Shown: one piece after another, positions 1-5,201 of the stretch
Position numbering within the stretch: position 1 is the first letter of the stretch
Layout: each line of letters begins with the position of its first letter
Origin: an uncultured Prevotellaceae bacterium
GTDB lineage: Bacteria; Bacteroidota; Bacteroidia; Bacteroidales; Bacteroidaceae
Direction: 5' to 3'
NCBI GenBank assembly: GCA_947306605.1
Contig: CAMZHB010000139.1
Location: forward strand, 1-5,201
Length of the DNA stretch: 5,201 nt
Position numbers and translations under genes: made by a program
The notes under the pieces: model-generated
Seen by the model: the letters and a program-made list of their open reading frames with translations, nothing else
Database searches by the model: none
What the model was told of the DNA's origin: nothing

Positions 1-1344
1 CAAGGATATAGTTGATAAGAACAATCTGAAGACCGTTGATGAAGTACTGGCAGCCTGTGCTGAACGTTGCGTCGTTGCTTCCTGCCTGGGTCGAAAGTTT
101 CTTGGTCTGGCCTTTCAGGTTAGTGCTGAACACAGCCGTGCGCAACGGCGAGCCGTCCTTGGCTTGGAAATAGAAGGTGCCGCTCTTGGGGTCGTAACCG
201 TAGTAACGTGTCACGGGCAGGGGCTGGTTTGTAAGTTGTTTCACAAGTTGTCCCGTCAGACTGTACCAGTAGAGCTGCGCCATGCCGCTGCGTTCGCTCA
301 GGATGACGAAGTTCTCGCCTTCGAACGTCAGCATGTCGTAGGCGTCTTCGCGGATATAGCGGTCGTCTTTCTCGTCGAGCAGCAGTTTGCAGACGCCCGA
401 ACGTAGGTTGCAGGCGTAGAGCTTCATATTGTTCTGGTGACGGTTGAGTGTCACCACGGCCAGTTGGTCAGGCTGTGCCATGATGGTTTTGATGCGCGGT
501 ATGTAGCCGTCGGGATCGAGCGGCACGTCCATCTGACGCGTCACGCGGCTCTTGATGTCAAACGAGTGAACCGTCACAGTGGCGTTCTGTGCACCGGCCA
601 CGGGATATTTGTAGCTGTAAGCTCCCGGATAGTCGGCATATTGCTTTTGTTCGGGCTCCATGCCCGGAACATCTGCATGTGGTATACCGGCACCTGGCTC
701 TCATCGTAGCGAATCCACGCCAGCAGTTTGCTGTCGGCGCTGAAAGTGAAGGCACGGCTCAGGGCAAATTCCTCTTCGTTCACCCAGTCGGGCACACCGT
801 TGAGCACCTCGTTGAACTTGCCGTCCTTGGTCACCTGACTCTCGGAATTGTTGAAGAGCAATTTCACGAGGAACAGGTTATTGTCGCGCACGAAGGCTAT
901 CTGCGTGCCGTCGGGCGAGAATGTGGGTTCCTGCTGCTTGCCTGCCGTCGAGAGGGGCTGCATGCGGCGCGATGCCACGTCGTAGATATAGTAGGTGGCC
1001 TTCTTCGAGCGGCGGTAGATATACTCCGTCTCCGTCTGTATGAGGATGCGGCTCTCGTCGGGCGCCATCACGTAGCCTTCCACGCCGTTCACTTTCACGT
1101 CGCGGGCCGTTTCGGCGTCGAAGAGCACGCCCGTTTCCTCGCCCGTCTTGAAGGCATACTTCACGATACGCTTGCCGTCGGGGCTGATGCGGGCAAAACT
1201 CTGGCCGTCGGCCAGCGGATAGACACCGCGCAGCGACCGCGGATAGTAGTTGCCGCCAATGGCTTCTTTCAGAGTCAAGTCGCGACCGGCCCAAGCGGTC
1301 ATCACGCACGCCAGGGCAAGCAAAAAGAGATGTAAACGTTTCAT
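1..1344 (-). CDS. dpp4: Dipeptidyl peptidase IV (S9B), N-terminal propeller part; partial and frameshifted
   Basis: This is an exported serine peptidase that releases X-Pro (or X-Ala) dipeptides from peptide N-termini in the periplasm. The start at 1344 is chosen because it opens a clean signal peptide (basic MKR, hydrophobic core, cleavage near AWA-G at residues 19-20); an in-frame ATG at 1404 would put 20 unrelated residues before it. Seen in the sequence: propeller strands with TFSPDG and FVRDNN motifs (residues 141-155), and DWVNEEEF (186-193), whose adjacent Glu pair (191-192) matches the family's substrate amino-terminus anchor. The frame breaks after HMQMFR (residue 227, near 665). It resumes one base over with GMEPEQKQYADYP and runs open to position 1, with family-like GYIPRIK, TLNRHQNN and NDATFS motifs. 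The final ~11 codons (1-34) lose this resemblance. The Ser-Asp-His catalytic domain would lie beyond the window. It is either a pseudogene or a sequencing or assembly error. The family call is strong; intactness is unknown. Confidence 0.88.
663..665 (-). other. Apparent one-base deletion (frameshift) in the DPP IV gene
   Basis: On the minus strand the codons TTC CGG GCA TGG leave the DPP IV frame. Adding one G to the GGG run gives TTC CGG GGC ATG GAG CCC, which reads FRGMEP and then stays open for about 220 codons to the window edge. The original frame ends at a TGA at 574. The break lies in a short C run on the plus strand (CCC at 663-665), a common place for single-base slippage or read error. 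Confidence 0.8.
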
Positions 1345-1373
1345 ATAGGTCTTTCTTTTTCGATTATCTTCTG

Positions 1374-1404
1374 CAAAGATACAAATTAAACGGGCGCAGA
1401 GCAA
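1374..1404 (-). promoter_or_regulatory. Candidate Bacteroidetes-type promoter of the DPP IV gene
   Basis: On the minus strand TATCTTTG (1381 down to 1374) matches the Bacteroidetes -7 consensus TAnnTTTG exactly. A weaker TTGC (1404-1401) sits 19 bases upstream, where the -33 TTTG element is expected. The -7 box ends 29 bases before the ATG at 1344, leaving a short A-rich leader with only a weak purine stretch (AAAGAAAGA) before the start. The -33 half is a poor match, so confidence rests on the -7 element and its position. Confidence 0.5.
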
Positions 1405-1474
1405 GGAAAGAAAACAAAGTTTTCATTTCATCGCCATGCCGGGTGAGAGTATCTTATTCAAAGAAACGTCTATG

Positions 1475-1534
1475 CCGAAAACTGACGGTAAAAGCGGACG
1501 AAAAGGCAAACAGCCTGAGACACGTCAGTTTCGG
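1475..1534. repeat. Long-loop inverted repeat between divergent genes
   Basis: The left arm at 1475-1487 (CCGAAAACTGACG) and the right arm at 1523-1534 (CGTCAGTTTCGG) are reverse complements apart from one extra A in the left arm. The uninterrupted core is 9 bp (1479-1487 with 1523-1531), and the arms enclose 35 bases. The repeat lies upstream of the candidate -7 box of the M15 gene. It could be a pair of half-sites for a regulator or an RNA stem in an untranslated leader. No function can be assigned from sequence. Confidence 0.5.
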
Positions 1535-1568
1535 GGGACAACATGAAGGCTATACATTCAGATTTTCG

Positions 1569-1576
1569 TAATTTTG
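1569..1576 (+). promoter_or_regulatory. Candidate -7 element for the M15 peptidase pair
   Basis: TAATTTTG fits the Bacteroidetes -7 consensus TAnnTTTG and ends 21 bases before the ATG at 1598. I see no TTTG-like -33 element 19-21 bases further upstream, so this is half a promoter by sequence. There is no Shine-Dalgarno before the start; the sequence between is A-rich, as is usual in this phylum. It would drive both downstream M15 genes if they form an operon. Confidence 0.4.
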
Positions 1577-1597
1577 TAGCCATAAAACCTGCAATAC

Positions 1598-2287
1598 ATG
1601 CGCACATTAGGTCTTCTGCTCCTCGCCATGTTGTTTCCGGCCACGCTCAGTGCGCAGCCGCCGGCCGGCACGGTGATGTCGGCGGCCGACATCGCGGAGT
1701 ACGGTCTGGACAGTTGCTTCCGTGTCGCTCCGCTGAGCGATGCCGTGTTTGCCAGAATGCAGGGCAAGTCCTATCCCAAAGGCTGTCGCATCGGCCGCAA
1801 TGAGTTGCGTCATGTGCGTGTGCTCCACTACGACCTGGAGGGCCATGTGCGCACGGGCGAACTGGTCTGCAACCGCCAGATTGCCGACGACGTGGCCGAA
1901 ATATTCCGCGAACTCTATGACAACAAATACCCCATCGGCAGCGTGCGCCTTATTGACGACTTCGATGCCGACGACCGACAATCCATGCGGGCCAACAACA
2001 CGTCGTGCTTCTGCTACCGCGGTGTGGCCGGCGGTAAAAAGCTGTCGAAGCATGCCCGTGGTCTCGCCGTCGACATCAATCCGCTCTACAACCCCTGCCG
2101 CCGACGGTTGTCTGGCGGTAAATGGCGCGTGGAGCCCGACAACGCCGTGAAATACTGTGACCGCTCGAAGGCGTTCCCTTGCAAAATCGACCGCAACGAC
2201 CTTTGTTACCGCCTCTTCACCGCCCGCGGCTTCCGCTGGGGCGGCAACTGGCGCACGTTGAAGGACTGGCAGCACTTCGAGAAGTAA
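1598..2287 (+). CDS. Exported M15 family zinc peptidase (VanY/endolysin-like)
   Basis: Predicted periplasmic peptidoglycan peptidase of 229 residues. Residues 1-19 are a typical signal peptide (MRT, hydrophobic LGLLLLAMLF, cleavage near LSA-Q). The M15 zinc site is visible: S150-K-H152 followed by G155 and D159 (S-x-H-x-x-G-x-A-x-D), with the last ligand H226 in DWQHF near the C-terminus. Before it comes MRANNTSCFCYR (130-141), a conserved stretch that carries the substrate-side Arg in related proteins. Family knowledge supports D,D-carboxypeptidase or L-Ala-D-Glu/D-Ala-D-Ala-type cleavage; which bond is cut cannot be read from the sequence. The mature part has nine cysteines (40, 63, 91, 137, 139, 167, 187, 195, 203), so disulfides are plausible. 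The protein looks complete, with the zinc His two residues before the end region as is usual. The second M15 gene follows 46 bases downstream, probably in the same transcript. Confidence 0.88.
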   Translation: MRTLGLLLLAMLFPATLSAQPPAGTVMSAADIAEYGLDSCFRVAPLSDAVFARMQGKSYPKGCRIGRNELRHVRVLHYDLEGHVRTGELVCNRQIADDVAEIFRELYDNKYPIGSVRLIDDFDADDRQSMRANNTSCFCYRGVAGGKKLSKHARGLAVDINPLYNPCRRRLSGGKWRVEPDNAVKYCDRSKAFPCKIDRNDLCYRLFTARGFRWGGNWRTLKDWQHFEK

Positions 2288-2333
2288 CTGACCGGCAGAA
2301 AACGAGTATAAACATTAACTAAATAGAGAAACG

Positions 2334-3116
2334 ATGAAAAAAGAAACCTTTTGGACTCTTGCTGTGTTCCTGATTCTGTGCGGCGTCATCGTCGCCACCT
2401 GTTGTTCCAAGAACGACAAGGAAAAAGAGATTACCCCCGACGACAACAGCGCGTTCGTCACCCTGACCGATGTCGTGCCCGACGTCATCTTGGAACTCCG
2501 CTACTACGGCACCTACAACTTCGTGGGCGCACGCATCGACGGCTACCAGGAACCCGTGGCCTTGCTGACAAAAGTGGCCGCCGACAGCTTGCTCGCCGTG
2601 AGCGAAGACTTGAAAGCACAGGGCTACCGCCTGAAAATCTATGATGCCTACCGTCCGCAGGAAGGCGTGGACCACTTCGTGCGCTGGGCCGAGGACGTGA
2701 CCGACACGCTCATGAAGCCGTACTTCTATCCCGACCTTGACAAGTCGGTGCTCTTCGACCAGGATTACATCGCTGAAAAGAGCGGTCATACCCGCGGCTC
2801 CACCCTCGACCTCACCCTCTTCGACATGACGACGGAAAAGGAACTTGACATGGGCGGTACGTTCGACTTCTTCGGTCCCGAGAGCCATCCCGACTTCTGC
2901 GGCAACCCCGACACCGGCGAATACACTGGCGACAACGGCAAGAGCCCTACGGGCCAGGCCATTACTGCCGAACAGTTCGCCAACCGCATGATTCTGCGTA
3001 AGGCCATGCTGAGCCACGGCTTCAAGGCCTTCGACACCGAGTGGTGGCACTTCTGCCTGAAGGACGAACCCTTCCCCGACACCTACTTCACCTTCCCCGT
3101 GAAGCGGATTAAGTAG
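2334..3116 (+). CDS. VanX/DdpX-like D-alanyl-D-alanine dipeptidase (M15D), probable lipoprotein
   Basis: Predicted zinc dipeptidase of 260 residues that hydrolyses D-Ala-D-Ala or related D-dipeptides. Seen in the sequence: YDAYRP (103-108) with R107 matching the VanX transition-state Arg; SGHTRGSTLDLTL (150-162) with zinc ligands H152 and D159; MGGTFDFF (173-180); and EWWHF (236-240) giving the catalytic base E236 and third ligand H239. All key VanX residues are therefore present. The N-terminus is MKKE plus a hydrophobic segment ending at Cys23-Cys24 and a charged linker (KNDKEKE), suggesting lipidation. The lipobox (VATC) is imperfect because Thr replaces Gly/Ala/Ser at -1. With no van ligase or dehydrogenase nearby, a role in recycling or scavenging wall fragments is more likely than glycopeptide resistance; that is inference. 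It is probably co-transcribed with the M15 gene 46 bases upstream, since no promoter motif is evident between them. Confidence 0.9.
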   Translation: MKKETFWTLAVFLILCGVIVATCCSKNDKEKEITPDDNSAFVTLTDVVPDVILELRYYGTYNFVGARIDGYQEPVALLTKVAADSLLAVSEDLKAQGYRLKIYDAYRPQEGVDHFVRWAEDVTDTLMKPYFYPDLDKSVLFDQDYIAEKSGHTRGSTLDLTLFDMTTEKELDMGGTFDFFGPESHPDFCGNPDTGEYTGDNGKSPTGQAITAEQFANRMILRKAMLSHGFKAFDTEWWHFCLKDEPFPDTYFTFPVKRIK

Positions 3117-3135
3117 AACACGGACTTAAAAATTA

Positions 3136-3156
3136 CGGAAATCTTGGCATTTTCCG
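3136..3156 (+). terminator. Small hairpin downstream of the M15 pair
   Basis: CGGAAA (3136-3141) and TTTCCG (3151-3156) can pair as a 6-bp stem with a 9-base loop, starting 19 bases after the stop at 3116. No clear T-run follows. It could be a weak terminator or part of the larger structured region, so the call is tentative. Confidence 0.3.
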
Positions 3157-3161
3157 GATAG

Positions 3162-3202
3162 AGGTCCGATTTCGGCCCTCAAAGGTCGGACTTCGGGCCG
3201 CA
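3162..3202. repeat. Imperfect 21-base-period tandem repeat that also self-pairs
   Basis: Two 20-base units, 3162-3181 and 3183-3202, align at 16 of 20 positions; both start AGGTC and share GA.TTCGG. The same units contain complementary pieces: GTCCGA (3164-3169) with TCGGAC (3186-3191), and CGGCCC (3173-3178) with GGGCCG (3195-3200). The stretch could therefore fold in alternative ways. It abuts the perfect palindrome at 3202. The arrangement resembles a dispersed intergenic repeat, but copy number elsewhere cannot be judged from one window. Confidence 0.6.
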
Positions 3203-3237
3203 GAAACGGCGTTTCAAAATTTTGAAACGCCGTTTCT
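3202..3237. repeat. Perfect 36-bp palindrome between convergent genes
   Basis: The left half AGAAACGGCGTTTCAAAA (3202-3219) is the exact reverse complement of 3220-3237, with no spacer. Each half also has internal symmetry (GAAAC-GGC-GTTTC and GAAAC-GCC-GTTTC), so GAAAC/GTTTC boxes occur four times in alternating orientation around an AAAATTTT centre. As RNA it would form a strong stem in either direction. It lies between the ends of convergent genes (stops at 3116 and 3354). No T-run follows on either strand, so it is not a textbook terminator, although it could block read-through both ways. Confidence 0.85.
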
Positions 3238-3294
3238 AATTTACCGTTTCCATCATCCAGTGAAAAACAACGGGTATATTTTCTGACAAAAGCC

Positions 3295-3329
3295 ATCCGC
3301 CGCTACGGAACGACACCGTGGCGGCGGAT
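3295..3329 (-). terminator. Hairpin terminator for the minus-strand gene run
   Basis: ATCCGCCGC (3295-3303) pairs perfectly with GCGGCGGAT (3321-3329). The stem continues through one G-T pair and ACGG/CCGT to about 14 bp, with a 7-base loop (3309-3315). On the minus strand it begins 24 bases after the nitroreductase stop and is followed by GGCTTTTG, a short T-run. This fits an intrinsic terminator for the nitroreductase and the genes upstream of it. The T-run is short, so efficiency is uncertain. Confidence 0.65.
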
Positions 3330-3353
3330 TTGTGTGAATACGAAAAACCGTCT

Positions 3354-3983
3354 TTACTTTGGCCAGCCCACAGGGTTGTTGAGCATGAGAATTTGCTTTT
3401 CGTTGAGGCCGAGCGCTTCGGTGAGCGCATTCTTGTCCATGCTGGCGCGTGGCACTGTGGCCAGTCCGAGTGCAGTGCAGGCGAGGCAGATGTTCTCCGA
3501 CACGTATCCGGCGTCCATGGCTCCGAGTTCCATGTGTGGATTGGGCATACGGAATTTGCCGAGGTCACTGACGAGGACAAGACAAACGGGTGCTTCGGCG
3601 GCAAACGCCTGGCGTCCGGCCACGGCGGGGCGCAGGTCCTGTGCGGTGACGAGGACGAGGCTGTGGTCCTTGGGTTCGTAGCGCCAGGCGCCGTCGGCGC
3701 GGCACACATAGACGGTGATGTCCTGGGCGTTGATGGCCGAAGGGGCGGTAATGCGGCCGTCGGCGGGGCGGTTGATGCCACAGGCGGCCCAGAGCAGGGT
3801 GCTCAGCGTCTGCCGGTCGATGGCTTTGTCGGAAAACTCGCGCACGGAGCGGCGCTGTTGCAGTGTCTGTCCGAGCGACATTTTCAACAATTTCTTGGCG
3901 TTGGGGGCAGGCAGGCTTTCCACCTTCTGGGCAAAGCCGGCGACTGCCATGAGCAGGGCGAGGAATAGGATAATGTACTTCAT
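3354..3983 (-). CDS. Exported nitroreductase-family flavoprotein (SagB/ThcOx-like)
   Basis: Protein of 209 residues from the FMN-dependent nitroreductase superfamily. Residues 1-18 form a clear signal peptide (MKYIILFLALLMAVAGFA, then Q), so the mature enzyme should be periplasmic. Family features seen: RRSVREF (44-50), the phosphate-side FMN-binding Arg/Ser cluster; TAPSAINAQ (79-87), the second flavin-contact loop; LGAMDAGYVSENICLACTALGL (153-174), the core helix; and a complete NNPVGWPK ending. The substrate is unknown. SagB-type relatives oxidise azolines in peptide maturation, but no precursor peptide, cyclodehydratase or other RiPP gene is visible, so that role is not supported here. 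Its ATG lies 15 bases after the epimerase stop, with no promoter motif between, suggesting co-transcription. The hairpin at 3295-3329 would end the transcript. Confidence 0.85.
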   Translation of the reverse strand: MKYIILFLALLMAVAGFAQKVESLPAPNAKKLLKMSLGQTLQQRRSVREFSDKAIDRQTLSTLLWAACGINRPADGRITAPSAINAQDITVYVCRADGAWRYEPKDHSLVLVTAQDLRPAVAGRQAFAAEAPVCLVLVSDLGKFRMPNPHMELGAMDAGYVSENICLACTALGLATVPRASMDKNALTEALGLNEKQILMLNNPVGWPK

Positions 3984-3998
3984 GGTAATAAGTATGAA

Positions 3999-4982
3999 TT
4001 ATGAATAATGTTCCATCCAGTCGAGGGTGTGCCGTATGCCGGTAATTCGGTCTACCGGCGGGTGGGGGGCTATCTTGAGGGTATTGTCGAGGGGGATGAT
4101 GTTGTCGGTCGTCATGTTGCGCAGACGGAAAGAGGTCATGGGGAAACGGATACCGGCCCTTGACAGCACGTCACCCGTGAGGGCGGCGGCTTGCATCATC
4201 CAGTAGGGCCCGCGGGGAATCTTGTGTCCCAACTGCGCAGCAATCTGGTTGGCCCATTCTTCGATAAATACGGGAGGTGTGTCGCCCAGGTAGAACACTT
4301 TGTTGTCGGTCGCGACGGTGGGTGTCGTCAGGATTTGGTCTATCTGATAGACGGCGTTCTCCACGTAGCCGTAGGTCTTGGTGCACGAGCGGTGGCCGAG
4401 ATGGACGTAGCGGCGGTGGCGCACCATGTCGAAGAAGTTGCGGTAGGGCACGCCGAACCACGGTCCCCAGATGGACGTGGGGCGCAGCAGGGCCCAGTCG
4501 CAGGCGGGCGGACGGTTCCAGACGAGTTGTTCGGTGATGACTTTGCTCTCGCCGTAGCGGGTGGTGGGGGCGTAGTCGTGCTGGTCGCGGGGGATGTAGC
4601 CCGTGTGGCAGACGAGCATGGACGAGGTGATGAGCAGTTTCCTGAGTCCGCCCAGCCGTTCGGCGGCGCGGAGCACGTGGTCCACGCCGTCGGTGTTGGC
4701 GCGGTAGTCGCTGACAGCCGGTCCGTCGAGGTCGGTGCGTGCGGCCAGATGAATGATGTAGTCGGGCGCAAAGGCTTGGAACGCGGCGTCGAGGGCGTCG
4801 TAGTCGAGTATGTCGCAGGCCTGCCAGCAACCGTTGGCCTCCGCCTGCTTGGGGGCGCGGATGTCGAGGTTGAGCACTGCCCAACCTTTCTTCCGGTAGT
4901 AGTCCACCACGTTGGTGCCGATGAATCCCGAGCCGCCGGTGACGATGATCCTTTTTGTATTATCTGGTCTTAGGTCTGTCAT
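3999..4982 (-). CDS. NAD-dependent sugar epimerase/dehydratase (extended SDR)
   Basis: Cytoplasmic Rossmann-fold enzyme acting on a nucleotide sugar, of 327 residues with the start chosen. Seen (numbered from the 4982 start): TGGSGFIG (15-22), the dinucleotide-binding glycine motif; LNLD with D40 at the end of strand 2, favouring NAD(H) over NADP(H); HLAART (79-84); TSS (119-121), the catalytic Ser region; YGESK (143-147), the Tyr-Lys catalytic pair; and LRPTSIWGP (166-174), typical of extended SDRs. The substrate cannot be told from sequence. An in-frame ATG at 5012 would add ten residues but overlap the glycosyltransferase end by 26 bases. The 4982 ATG is preferred because it leaves a 4-base gap, has an A-rich stretch upstream, and places the glycine motif near the N-terminus. 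The gene sits between a glycosyltransferase and the nitroreductase, which points to polysaccharide or glycolipid assembly. Confidence 0.87.
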   Translation of the reverse strand: MTDLRPDNTKRIIVTGGSGFIGTNVVDYYRKKGWAVLNLDIRAPKQAEANGCWQACDILDYDALDAAFQAFAPDYIIHLAARTDLDGPAVSDYRANTDGVDHVLRAAERLGGLRKLLITSSMLVCHTGYIPRDQHDYAPTTRYGESKVITEQLVWNRPPACDWALLRPTSIWGPWFGVPYRNFFDMVRHRRYVHLGHRSCTKTYGYVENAVYQIDQILTTPTVATDNKVFYLGDTPPVFIEEWANQIAAQLGHKIPRGPYWMMQAAALTGDVLSRAGIRFPMTSFRLRNMTTDNIIPLDNTLKIAPHPPVDRITGIRHTLDWMEHYS

Positions 4983-4986
4983 GCGT

Positions 4987-5201
4987 TCATTTGTTTTTTC
5001 GGTATACGACATTCAACTCATGTGCAATTTTTCTCCAAGATAACTCACCTTCAATATAATCTTGTTCTATCTGCCGTGAAAAGTGCTGTAGCTGATCTTG
5101 GTTTTTCCATAATTGACAGATAGCTTCTGCCAACGCATCGGTATCATTATTTTTGACAATTAAACCATAATGTCCGTGATGTACCATTTCCGGCAGCCCG
5201 C
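4987..5201 (-). CDS. Glycosyltransferase family 4-like, C-terminal end (partial)
   Basis: Only the last ~70 residues are in the window; the gene continues beyond 5201. The visible part starts GLPEMVHHGHYGLIVKNND and continues TDALAEAICQLW. It matches the donor-binding end of GT-B retaining glycosyltransferases: the GLPE Glu that contacts the nucleotide sugar, a hydrophobic G-L-(I/L)-V strand, then a D-x-x-A-L-A-x-A-I helix. It ends with a helical tail (SWRKIAHELNVVYRKNK) and TGA at 4989-4987. Donor and acceptor sugars cannot be inferred. It is the upstream member of the minus-strand run, 4 bases before the epimerase start. Its DNA is much poorer in GC (44 of 120 bases, 37%, at 5041-5160 by hand count) than the neighbouring epimerase gene, which suggests a different origin. 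Confidence 0.8.
   Translation of the reverse strand, partial: GLPEMVHHGHYGLIVKNNDTDALAEAICQLWKNQDQLQHFSRQIEQDYIEGELSWRKIAHELNVVYRKNK

Noticed and set aside
660..668. Programmed -1 ribosomal frameshifting in DPP IV
   Set aside because: A -1 shift would restore the frame, but there is no X-XXY-YYZ slippery heptamer and DPP IV enzymes are not known to use recoding; a one-base deletion or read error is simpler.
589..1335. Long open frame on the plus strand opposite the DPP IV gene
   Set aside because: It is antisense to clear DPP IV coding sequence, is rich in His, Val and Arg as expected of a GC-rich shadow frame, and has no recognisable domain.
2334..3116. Glycopeptide resistance determinant
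   Set aside because: VanX-like and VanY-like enzymes are present, but no D-lactate ligase, VanH-type dehydrogenase or two-component regulator is in the window, and Gram-negative hosts have housekeeping homologues.
3318..3968. 216-codon plus-strand open frame opposite the nitroreductase
   Set aside because: It overlaps both the terminator hairpin and the nitroreductase coding region and shows no family features.
3251..4204. Shared 11-mer CATCATCCAGT near 3251 and 4194
   Set aside because: It is short, sits in unrelated contexts (intergenic and coding), and the match does not extend; it is likely chance.
4191..4973. 260-codon plus-strand open frame opposite the epimerase
   Set aside because: The minus strand encodes a complete SDR with all motifs; the opposite frame is Val/Gly-rich, without motifs, and is a by-product of high GC.
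3354..5012. RiPP biosynthesis cluster suggested by a SagB-like protein
   Set aside because: No precursor peptide, cyclodehydratase or transporter is visible, and the signal peptide argues against cytoplasmic peptide maturation.

Overview
The window looks like chromosomal DNA from a member of the Bacteroidales, most likely Prevotellaceae-like. The evidence is a Porphyromonas/Prevotella-type exported dipeptidyl peptidase IV, TAnnTTTG-type -7 promoter elements, little Shine-Dalgarno sequence before the starts, and exported M15 peptidases and a nitroreductase of types common in that order. Most of the window is GC-rich. The last ~200 bases are clearly poorer in GC. The genus is an inference.

Layout, left to right. 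(1) Positions 1-1344, minus strand: the signal peptide and beta-propeller part of a dipeptidyl peptidase IV. It carries an apparent one-base deletion near 663-665, and its sequence stops resembling the family at the extreme left edge; the catalytic domain lies outside the window. (2) Positions 1345-1597: a divergent intergenic region with a candidate promoter on each side and a long-loop inverted repeat. (3) Positions 1598-3116, plus strand: two adjacent exported zinc peptidases of family M15. One is a VanY/endolysin-like peptidase; the other is a VanX-like D-Ala-D-Ala dipeptidase, probably a lipoprotein. Both should act on peptidoglycan or its fragments in the periplasm. (4) Positions 3117-3353: a convergent intergenic region with small hairpins, a 21-base-period imperfect repeat, a perfect 36-bp palindrome, and a good terminator hairpin for the minus-strand genes. 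(5) Positions 3354-5201, minus strand: a tightly packed run that is transcribed in the order glycosyltransferase (C-terminal end only), NAD-dependent sugar epimerase/dehydratase, exported nitroreductase-family protein.

The glycosyltransferase and epimerase suggest the right edge is one end of a surface-polysaccharide locus. The M15 pair suggests wall turnover, and the DPP IV suggests peptide catabolism, which is typical of this order. I found no tRNA, rRNA, CRISPR array or transposase, and nothing that I can defend as a new multi-gene system. The points most worth a second look are the broken DPP IV reading frame, the compound palindrome between the convergent genes, and the sharp GC drop at the right edge.
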